Shown one piece after another: positions 1 to 5,305 of a stretch of DNA of 6,228 nucleotides. The notes under the pieces are model-generated. The model saw only the letters and a program-made list of their open reading frames with translations, was not told the DNA's origin and searched no databases. Source of the stretch: Gemmatimonadota bacterium (GTDB lineage Bacteria; Gemmatimonadota; Gemmatimonadetes; Gemmatimonadales; Gemmatimonadaceae); NCBI GenBank assembly GCA_947457715.1, contig CANGXK010000167.1:1-6228 (forward strand), written 5' to 3'. Position numbers and translations under genes: made by a program. Within the stretch, counting starts at the first letter, position 1; every line of letters begins with the position of its first letter.

Positions 1-1070
1 ACGGCCGGCGTCGTTGGCGGCGGGGCGGCCGTCGCGCCCGCGGCGGGGGCGGCCGGCGCGATGGCGCCGCGCACGCGGAATCCGCGGCTGTCCACGGGGA
101 GCACCGGCCAGCCGGTGACGCCCGGGAAGTTGAAACTGGGCAGATTCGGAAACGTGAAACGGGAATCCCCGGCGGGGACGCCGAAGTAGCAGGCGACGCC
201 AATGGGGACGCGCATGCGGTTTTCGAGGTAGGGAAAGAGCTTCCGCAGCCACGGGCCGCAGGCGAACACGTAGGCATCGCCGCGCACGGTCGTGCCGTCT
301 TCGAGGATGACGCCGTCCATGGACCCGTTGATGATCGGGCCGGGGCGTACGCGACTGATGACCAGCTTCACGCCCATCTTGCCGCCGACGGCGGCGACGG
401 CCTGCGTGGCGGCGCGACAGCGCACGACGCCGGCATCGGGTTCGGTGATGGCGATCGTGATGTCGTCGGCCTTGATGACCGGGTAGCGCTTTCGCAGCTC
501 GTCGCCCTTCAGCACCTCGTGCGGCACGTTGTTCGTCTTCCACAGTTCGAGCGTCTTCTTGATGAAGGGCTCTTCGGTGGCGCGCATGATGACGTCGCCG
601 GTCTGGTGGAAATAGGACGTGCGGAAGACCGGGGCCCATTCCTGCTCGAACAGCTTCCAACGCTCGATCGCCGATCTCGCCCACGGTGTCCAGAGTTCAC
701 CGGTCGCGCGGTCGCCGTACGACGAGCGGATGCCGCGGGTCTCATCGCCGCTGGTGGAGCGGGAGTTGCCGGGCCCGTAGGCGTCGATGAGCGTAACGCG
801 GGCACCGCGCTGGCGCAGATGGTAGGCGGTCCAGCCGCCCCAGGCGCCGGCGCCGATGACGACCACGTGGCCGACACCGGTGTCTTTCGCCCGGCCGCTC
901 TGGATGCCGCGCACCGGGGCGGCGGCGGCAAAGGCACCGGCGGTCGCGCAACCGGAGGTAAGGAGCGCGCCGGCACCGACGCCGGCGATCCGGAGAAAAT
1001 CTCGCCGGGGGAGGGCGGAGGGATCTTCGGTGGAATCCAAACGTTCTAAAGCAGGCGGGGTAAGCGTCAT
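1..1070 (-). CDS. Tat-exported FAD-dependent oxidoreductase (DAO / sarcosine oxidase-like), C-terminus off the left edge
   Basis: The minus-strand frame is open from an ATG at 1070 to the window edge (356 codons) with no stop. The N-terminus carries a twin-arginine signal, P-R-R-D-F-L-R (R22-R23), followed by a hydrophobic Ala/Gly stretch and L-T-S-G-C41, a relaxed lipobox, so it may be a Tat-exported lipoprotein. The mature part opens with a Rossmann strand and GxGxxG motif (V-V-V-I-G-A-G-A-W-G-G, about residues 69-79), a beta-2 strand ending in Asp (T-L-I-D96), and then S-R-S-T-S-G-D-E-T-R-G-I-R (about 103-115). That segment resembles the FAD-contacting region of monomeric sarcosine oxidase and related amine oxidases. 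A later F-A-C-G-P-W-L segment matches the family's second dinucleotide-contact strand. The family oxidises C-N bonds of small amines or amino acids; the substrate here is unknown. The last visible 20 codons are Ala/Pro-rich. The start was chosen because it puts a normal 21-residue n-region before the arginines; no strong Shine-Dalgarno is seen, and an in-frame GTG lies a little upstream. Confidence 0.88.
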   Translation of the reverse strand, partial: MTLTPPALERLDSTEDPSALPRRDFLRIAGVGAGALLTSGCATAGAFAAAAPVRGIQSGRAKDTGVGHVVVIGAGAWGGWTAYHLRQRGARVTLIDAYGPGNSRSTSGDETRGIRSSYGDRATGELWTPWARSAIERWKLFEQEWAPVFRTSYFHQTGDVIMRATEEPFIKKTLELWKTNNVPHEVLKGDELRKRYPVIKADDITIAITEPDAGVVRCRAATQAVAAVGGKMGVKLVISRVRPGPIINGSMDGVILEDGTTVRGDAYVFACGPWLRKLFPYLENRMRVPIGVACYFGVPAGDSRFTFPNLPSFNFPGVTGWPVLPVDSRGFRVRGAIAPAAPAAGATAAPPPTTPA

Positions 1071-1187
1071 GAGGCGAAAATGACTACGGCCCCGCACAAT
1101 CGCAATCCGTTTTTCACGAAAGGGTCACGAGATGCCTCGGAAATCACCTCTTGTCAGCGTCCGGTCCGCAACACACGTTCACTGCCC
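1071..1187. promoter_or_regulatory. Divergent intergenic region between oxidoreductase and cytochrome
   Basis: These 117 bases separate the divergent starts at 1070 (minus) and 1188 (plus), so promoters for both genes should lie here or inside their neighbours. I could not find a convincing -35/-10 pair in either direction. The one clear signal is a purine-rich GAAAGGG at 1118-1124, seven bases before an ATG at 1132. The call as a shared regulatory region is inferred from gene orientation only. Confidence 0.4.
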
Positions 1188-1191
1188 ATGA
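1132..1191 (+). CDS. Possible 19-codon upstream ORF coupled to the cytochrome gene
   Basis: ATG at 1132 has a Shine-Dalgarno-like GAAAGGG (1118-1124) at 7-base spacing, the best ribosome site in this intergenic region. The frame (M-P-R-K-S-P-L-V..., 19 residues) ends in TGA at 1189-1191, which overlaps the cytochrome ATG at 1188 as ATGA, the usual layout for translational coupling. The cytochrome ATG has no ribosome site of its own, so coupling would explain its translation. The peptide resembles nothing I recognise. Its basic residues R3, K4 and R11 are what the cytochrome signal peptide lacks, so another reading is that this is the true N-terminus and a frameshift (natural or a sequence error) separates the two frames near 1185-1190. 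The string gtcacgagatgc, covering the spacer and start, occurs again at the transporter start (2116-2127). Confidence 0.35.
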   Translation: MPRKSPLVSVRSATHVHCP

Positions 1192-1655
1192 CGATCAGCA
1201 ACTACCTCCCCAGTGTCTTCCTCGCGACCGTGGTGGTCGCCAGCGTATTCGGTGGCAGCCGGATGTCCGCTCAGCGTCCGCGTGCCAACACTCCGCTCAA
1301 CGCGGCGATGTTCGTGGCAGACAGCGCCAAGTTGTATACCGAAGCGCAAGCCGCAGAGGGGGCGAAGGTGTGGGCCGCCACCTGCGCCGGCTGCCACGAG
1401 ACGAAGGATGTGACGAGCGCCGACTTCCGCACCAAGTGGGTCGGGCGCCCGCTTTTCGAGTTGTATGAACAGATTCGTACCACCATGCCCGACGACGGGC
1501 CGGGCACGCTGACCCCTGAGCAGTACCTGCACTCGGTGGTTCACATCCTGAAGCTGAATGGCTTGCCGGCCGGGGAGACGGCGCTGGTGTCCGATTCAGC
1601 GACGATGTCGGCGCTCAAGTTCGAACTGCCGGTCCCGCCTCCGTCGGCTCCGTAG
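1188..1655 (+). CDS. Exported mono-heme cytochrome c
   Basis: This 155-residue protein has one heme c attachment motif, C66-A-G-C-H70, preceded by the usual helix (E-A-Q-A-A-E-G-A-K-V-W-A-A-T). Met100 in the T-T-M-P segment is the likely distal heme ligand, followed by a helix with L-T-P-E-Q-Y-L-H-S-V-V-H-I-L. This order is typical of small class I cytochrome c domains, so the role is periplasmic electron transfer, free or tethered. An N-terminal hydrophobic segment (about residues 8-22) ending near M-S-A-Q looks like a Sec signal peptide but has no Arg or Lys before the core. The frame is open further up to an ATG at 1080, which would add 36 residues, bury the signal and start only 10 bases from the divergent gene; I prefer 1188, which also overlaps the stop of a small upstream ORF. 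The tail is Pro-rich and ends P-P-P-S-A-P. The partner may be the divergent flavoenzyme. Confidence 0.87.
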   Translation: MTISNYLPSVFLATVVVASVFGGSRMSAQRPRANTPLNAAMFVADSAKLYTEAQAAEGAKVWAATCAGCHETKDVTSADFRTKWVGRPLFELYEQIRTTMPDDGPGTLTPEQYLHSVVHILKLNGLPAGETALVSDSATMSALKFELPVPPPSAP

Positions 1656-1675
1656 AAGCCGTAAATCCCGTCGTC

Positions 1676-1706
1676 CCTGTCGGCGGACGCTTCGTCCGTC
1701 GGCGGG
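1676..1706 (+). terminator. Strong hairpin after the cytochrome gene, possible terminator
   Basis: Positions 1676-1689 pair with 1693-1706 in a 14-bp stem including three G-U pairs and a 3-nt CTT loop; the inner six pairs, CGGACG with CGTCCG, are perfect. It starts 20 bases after the cytochrome stop, where a terminator or 3'-end stabilising hairpin is expected. No T-tract follows, so it is not a standard intrinsic terminator; high-GC bacteria often use such hairpins or Rho. Confidence 0.5.
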
Positions 1707-1710
1707 TCGA

Positions 1711-1725
1711 CGAATGTTCCATTCG
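1711..1725. repeat. Second small inverted repeat in tandem with the terminator-like hairpin
   Basis: CGAATG (1711-1716) and CATTCG (1720-1725) form a perfect 6-bp stem with a 3-nt TTC loop, four bases after the larger hairpin. A GCTTAAGC palindrome follows at 1732-1739. It may be part of a composite transcript end, or an operator; nothing decides between these. Confidence 0.35.
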
Positions 1726-1749
1726 GTCAGTGCTTAAGCGCGTTCGATA

Positions 1750-1778
1750 TTGACAGCGGGTGTGCCGCGCCGTACCCT
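1750..1778 (+). promoter_or_regulatory. Candidate sigma-70 promoter for the transporter operon
   Basis: A perfect TTGACA at 1750-1755 is followed after exactly 17 bases by TACCCT at 1773-1778, which matches three of six positions of the -10 consensus, including the T-A at the start and the final T. It points toward the transporter gene and would give a leader of about 340 nt. The -35 is strong and the -10 weak. A TATACC at 1803-1808 nearby could be another -10, but I see no good -35 for it. Confidence 0.35.
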
Positions 1779-1814
1779 CTCGCGGTCCGATCGTAACAGT
1801 CCTATACCAGTCTG

Positions 1815-1830
1815 CCGGCCGTGCGGCCGG
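1815..1830. repeat. GC-rich inverted repeat in the transporter leader
   Basis: CCGGCC (1815-1820) pairs perfectly with GGCCGG (1825-1830) around a GTGC loop, with one possible G-U extension. If transcription starts near 1785, it forms the first hairpin of the leader RNA. It could equally be a protein-binding palindrome. Confidence 0.35.
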
Positions 1831-1981
1831 TTGCCGCAGCCTCCGGTGACGGATTGTCGGCTCGGGCTGTTGTCTCGGTTAGCACCGCTGGTCGTCCCTG
1901 AAGTTGCCTACCGCGTGCCTGTCACGCACCCGGGTTCGATGCGCGATCCTCGCAGCGTCCGCCCGTTCCTCCCGCGCCAAC

Positions 1982-2090
1982 CGGGTGTTTCGACACCCGT
2001 GCACCGTAGTGGCATGGCCAACTGGATCGCCCGCCGTCCGGCGTGCGATGGCTGTTGGCCGTGGCCATGTTCGGCCACACTGGGTGGCCG
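1982..2090 (+). promoter_or_regulatory. Structured 5' leader: three tandem hairpins before the SusC-like gene
   Basis: Hairpin A: 1982-1988 pairs perfectly with 1993-1999 (7 bp) around a TTCG tetraloop, the exceptionally stable UUCG type. Hairpin B: 2013-2022 pairs with 2054-2063 (10 bp, one G-U); inside it 2026-2030 pairs with 2045-2049, then after one mismatch 2032-2035 pairs with 2040-2043 around GTCC, giving an interrupted stem of about 50 nt. Hairpin C: CGGCCAC (2072-2078) pairs perfectly with GTGGCCG (2084-2090). GGCCAC at 2073-2078 can instead pair with GTGGCC at 2061-2066, which would open the base of B and destroy C, so two exclusive folds exist. The block ends 20 bases before the Shine-Dalgarno of the transporter. 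I do not recognise a known riboswitch consensus; cobalamin, TPP and glycine boxes were looked for and not seen. Function as a cis-acting RNA is inferred. Confidence 0.45.
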
Positions 2091-2109
2091 TTGAGTGATC
2101 CAGCTCTCT

Positions 2110-2116
2110 GAGGGAG
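2110..2116 (+). promoter_or_regulatory. Shine-Dalgarno of the SusC-like gene
   Basis: GAGGGAG at 2110-2116 sits 7 bases before the ATG at 2124 and fixes that start. A weak 5-bp stem, including two G-U pairs (2103-2107 with 2113-2117), could partly mask it. Confidence 0.75.
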
Positions 2117-2123
2117 TCACGAG

Positions 2124-5100
2124 ATGCGATTGTTCGGACCCGTCGCGACTGATCGTGGCGAGCGAATCCGCTCGCCACATCATTCCGTTTATCGCCGCCC
2201 ACTGGCCGCTGCATGCGCACGACTCGCCCTGCTCGCAGGGCTGTTCGGCGCTTCCTTGACTGCGGCGCCGCGTGCTGAAGCACAGGCCGCCGGCGGCACC
2301 ATTTCCGGACGCGTCACTGATGCCGCCACCGGCAACCCGGTGTCGCAGGTGCGCGTGCTGGTTGCCGGTACGCAGAACGGTACCCTCACCGCCGATAACG
2401 GTCGGTACACGCTTCGCGTCACCACGACGGGTGCGGTCACGCTCGACGTGAATCGCATCGGCTATGAAGCGCAGAAGATCACGGTGACGGTCGGCGCCAC
2501 GCCGGTGGTCGCCGACGTGCAGATCAAGCAGGCCGCCTTCTCGCTCGCCGCCGTCGTCACCACGGTGACCGGTCAGCAGCGGAAGGTCGAACTGGCGAAC
2601 GCCACGGCGCAGATCAACGTCGCCGAAAAGATCGCCGAGCTCCCCGTGTCCAACATGGGCAGCCTCCTCTCGGGTCGTACCTCCAGCGTGCAGGTCGTGC
2701 AGACCGGCGCCACGGGTACCGGCTCGCGTATCCGTATCCGCGGCCAGAACTCGTTCTCGCTGTCGAACGATCCCATCGTCGTCATCGACGGTGTGCGCGC
2801 CACGTCGACCACGAACAACGCCCTCGGCGTCGGTGGTTCGGGTCCGTCGCGTCTGGACGACATCAACCCCTCCGAAATCGAGACCATCGAAATCGTGAAG
2901 GGTCCGTCGGCCGCCACGCTGTACGGCACCGAAGCGGCGAACGGCGTGGTCGTCATCACGACCAAGCGCGGTAAGTCGGGCAAGACGAGCTACAGCCTCA
3001 GTGTCGAGAACGGCAAGATCGAAAACACGGCCGTCTATCCCGATCTGTGGCAGCTGTGGGGCCGTACGGCCGCCTCGCCCAGCCGGGCCGTGCCCTGCTT
3101 GCTGACCGCCGTGTCCCTCGGTACGTGTACGTCGGTGGATTCGCTCTCGCATGGCAACATCCTGAACGATCCGAGCCTCAGCCCGATCGGCGACGGTAGC
3201 CGTCGTCAGTACAACCTGCAGGCGTCGGGCGGTAACGATAAGGTGCAGTTCTTCGTGTCGGGTCAGACCGAAGGCGAAACGGGCATCTACAAGCTTCCCG
3301 ACAACGAAATCGCGCGTCTCAAGGCGCGTCGTGGCGTGACCGAGCTGCCCTCGGACATCGTGCGTCCGAATGCGCTGGCGCGTAACAGCTTCCGGGCGAA
3401 TGTGAACGCCGAGCTTCGCAAGAACCTGTTCGTGCAGGCGTCCTCGGGCTACGTGAACAGCGACCTGCGTTTGCCGCAGAACGAAGACAACGGCAACGGG
3501 CTCATGGTGCTGGCGCTCGGTGGACCGTGGCGCGCCGACCTGCTCGATGCGCAGGGCGATTCGCTCCGTGGCTATCGCGCCTTCATGCTGGGCGACGTGT
3601 TGTCGCAGACCACCAAGCAGGGGCTCAACCGCTTCATCAACAGCGTGTCCGCGCAGTGGACGCCGACCACGTGGCTTTCCACGCGTGCCGCGATCGGTTC
3701 CGACTACACCGACCGCAACGACCTCTTCATCGCGAAGGTTGGTGAAGGCCCGAACACCGGCACCACGCGCCAGGGCAACATCACGAGCCAGCGCGTGGAC
3801 ATCAATCAGCAGACTGCCGACTACGGTGCCACCGGCACGTTCCAGCTGACCGATTGGATGAAGTCGACCACGAGCATCGGTATGCAGTATATCCGCAATG
3901 CCGTGGGCGCGACCGCCGGTACTGGCATCGGCCTGCCGCCGGGCGGTGTGACGGTGTCGTCTGCCGCCACGCGCAGCAGCACGCAGACGTTCAACGAGCG
4001 CCGCACCCTCGGCTACTACGTGGAGCAGCAGATCGCCCTGCGCGATCGCTTGTTCATCACGGGTGGCATGCGTCGCGACGCCGCCAGCGCGTTCGGCGCC
4101 AACACGCGCGCCGTGTACTATCCGAAGCTCGGCGCGTCGTGGCTCATCTCCGACGAGACGTTCCTCCCGCTCCCGGAGTTCGTGAACTCGCTGCGCTTGC
4201 GCGGCACGTACGGCGCGTCCGGTCAGATTCCGGGTGCCACGGCTGCGGTTCGCTTCTACTCGGCGGGTCCGCTCACCACGGCCAGTGGCGATGCCCCGGC
4301 CGCGTCGATCGGGTCGCTCGGTAACGCCAACCTCAAGCCGGAATACTCGGCCGAGACCGAGTACGGTTTCGACCTGGCCATGTTCTCGGGCCGCACGAAC
4401 GTCGAAGTGACGTCGTACAGCAAGAGCACGACGGACGCCCTCATTCAGCGGCAGATCGCGCCGTCGCTGTCCGGCCTCACCACGCAGTTCGTGAACATCG
4501 GCAACATCAAGAACTCGGGTGTCGAGTTCACGTGGAACCAGCGCGTGATCGACGGCGAGGCCGCGGCGCTCTCGTTCGCGTTCACGGGCTCCACAAACAA
4601 GAACCGCATGACGAAGCTGGGCGAAGGCGTGTCGTCGATCGCCTCCGGCAATCGCAATACGCAGCAGAATCGTCCGGGCTACCCGTTGTTCGGATTGTGG
4701 GACAAGAACATCAGCTTCGATGACAAGAACGGCGACGGCATCATCACGTTCAATTCGAACAAGGCCCTCAGCGAGCTGACGTTCAGCGACACGGCGGTCT
4801 ACCAGGGCAACACGTTCCCGACGCGTGAAGTCGCGTTCTCGCCGACGCTCGAGCTGTTCAACAAGAAGCTCAAGGTGTCCGGTCAGGTCGACAGCAAGTG
4901 GGGCTTCCGGAAGTTCAACAACACCCTGCGTCACCAGTGCATGAACGGCGTGACCTGCCGCGGCCGCTACGACAAGAGCGCCTCGCTGCAGGAACAGGCC
5001 AACGCGCTGGCCACGTCGCAGGCGGTGTACACGGGCATGTTCGAGAACGGCTCGTTCACGCGCTTCCGCGAACTCTCGGTGGCGTACGAAATGCCGACCA

Positions 5101-5291
5101 AGTGGGCCAACGCCGTCCGCGCCTCGCGCTGGAGCGTGGTGCTCACCGGCCGTAACCTCGGCGTGATCACGGACTACACCGGCGTCGATCCGGAAGCGGC
5201 CCAGTCCAACAACGACGATCGCGGTAACGAGGAGTACTTCTCCACGCCGCCGCTGCGCATCATGACGCTGCGCATGAACTTCTCCTTCTGA
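2124..5291 (+). CDS. SusC/RagA-like TonB-dependent outer-membrane transporter
   Basis: This complete 1055-residue protein has the usual length and domain order for SusC-type transporters. A signal peptide has a long basic n-region, a hydrophobic core at about 27-48, and A-E-A-Q-A near 51-55. A carboxypeptidase-regulatory-like beta-sandwich follows (about 58-136; G-R-V-T-D-A-A-T-G-N-P-V, then D-N-G-R-Y-T-L). A short TonB-box-like V-V-T-T-V-T-G lies at about 144-150. The plug follows (about 155-285), with R-I-R-G-Q-N-S, P-I-V-V-I-D-G-V and the family hallmark I-E-I-V-K-G-P-S-A-A-T-L-Y-G-T-E-A-A-N-G-V (about 255-275). The rest is a beta-barrel ending in an aromatic terminal strand, M-N-F-S-F. 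It should import a bulky nutrient using TonB energy, with the SusD-like lipoprotein encoded next as its lid. D867-x-N-x-D871-G-x-I resembles a calcium-binding loop of this family. Cys pairs 325/335 and 939/945 could form loop disulfides. The substrate cannot be told; no polysaccharide- or peptide-degrading gene is in the window. Confidence 0.95.
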   Translation: MRLFGPVATDRGERIRSPHHSVYRRPLAAACARLALLAGLFGASLTAAPRAEAQAAGGTISGRVTDAATGNPVSQVRVLVAGTQNGTLTADNGRYTLRVTTTGAVTLDVNRIGYEAQKITVTVGATPVVADVQIKQAAFSLAAVVTTVTGQQRKVELANATAQINVAEKIAELPVSNMGSLLSGRTSSVQVVQTGATGTGSRIRIRGQNSFSLSNDPIVVIDGVRATSTTNNALGVGGSGPSRLDDINPSEIETIEIVKGPSAATLYGTEAANGVVVITTKRGKSGKTSYSLSVENGKIENTAVYPDLWQLWGRTAASPSRAVPCLLTAVSLGTCTSVDSLSHGNILNDPSLSPIGDGSRRQYNLQASGGNDKVQFFVSGQTEGETGIYKLPDNEIARLKARRGVTELPSDIVRPNALARNSFRANVNAELRKNLFVQASSGYVNSDLRLPQNEDNGNGLMVLALGGPWRADLLDAQGDSLRGYRAFMLGDVLSQTTKQGLNRFINSVSAQWTPTTWLSTRAAIGSDYTDRNDLFIAKVGEGPNTGTTRQGNITSQRVDINQQTADYGATGTFQLTDWMKSTTSIGMQYIRNAVGATAGTGIGLPPGGVTVSSAATRSSTQTFNERRTLGYYVEQQIALRDRLFITGGMRRDAASAFGANTRAVYYPKLGASWLISDETFLPLPEFVNSLRLRGTYGASGQIPGATAAVRFYSAGPLTTASGDAPAASIGSLGNANLKPEYSAETEYGFDLAMFSGRTNVEVTSYSKSTTDALIQRQIAPSLSGLTTQFVNIGNIKNSGVEFTWNQRVIDGEAAALSFAFTGSTNKNRMTKLGEGVSSIASGNRNTQQNRPGYPLFGLWDKNISFDDKNGDGIITFNSNKALSELTFSDTAVYQGNTFPTREVAFSPTLELFNKKLKVSGQVDSKWGFRKFNNTLRHQCMNGVTCRGRYDKSASLQEQANALATSQAVYTGMFENGSFTRFRELSVAYEMPTKWANAVRASRWSVVLTGRNLGVITDYTGVDPEAAQSNNDDRGNEEYFSTPPLRIMTLRMNFSF

Positions 5292-5305
5292 GACGACCCA
5301 CATCC

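Larger units (their letters stand above)
1656..2123. other. Long non-coding stretch rich in inverted repeats
   Basis: These 468 bases lie between the cytochrome stop and the transporter start. Open frames exist on both strands, but their translations are rich in Arg, Pro and Cys, show no domain or signal, and lack convincing starts, so I call no protein gene. The stretch holds two hairpins right after the cytochrome, a candidate promoter, a GC-rich palindrome at 1815-1830, and three hairpins packed between 1982 and 2090. Positions 1835-1980 show only weak short inverted repeats (for example a 5-bp stem at 1913-1927). Confidence 0.6.

Noticed and set aside
519..1049. 176-codon plus-strand open frame
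   Set aside because: It is a shadow of the flavoenzyme gene, which shows a Tat signal and FAD-binding motifs on the other strand.
1080..1187. N-terminal extension of the cytochrome from ATG 1080
   Set aside because: It would put 36 polar residues before the signal peptide and leave 9 bases to the divergent start. The purine run at 1071-1076 is too close to serve as a ribosome site.
1928..1954. GGGTTCGATGC string resembling a tRNA T-arm
   Set aside because: The flanking bases do not form the 5-bp T-stem, and no acceptor, anticodon or D-arm can be drawn around it.
1750..2094. 114-codon plus-strand open frame in the long intergenic region
   Set aside because: It starts at a TTG that is part of the candidate -35 box, has no ribosome site, and gives an Arg/Pro/Cys-rich translation with no recognisable feature; the stretch is better explained by RNA structure.
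1831..2123. Known riboswitch (cobalamin, TPP, glycine) before the TonB-dependent transporter
   Set aside because: Cobalamin switches often precede such transporters, so I looked for the B12 box and the TPP and glycine core motifs; none is present by eye.
1908..5303. Very long antisense open frame (1131 codons, minus strand) covering the whole transporter gene
   Set aside because: It is the mirror of the codon bias of a GC-rich gene. Its translation is an Arg/His/Val/Gly-rich composition with no domain or signal, whereas the plus strand encodes a textbook SusC-like protein with a good ribosome site.
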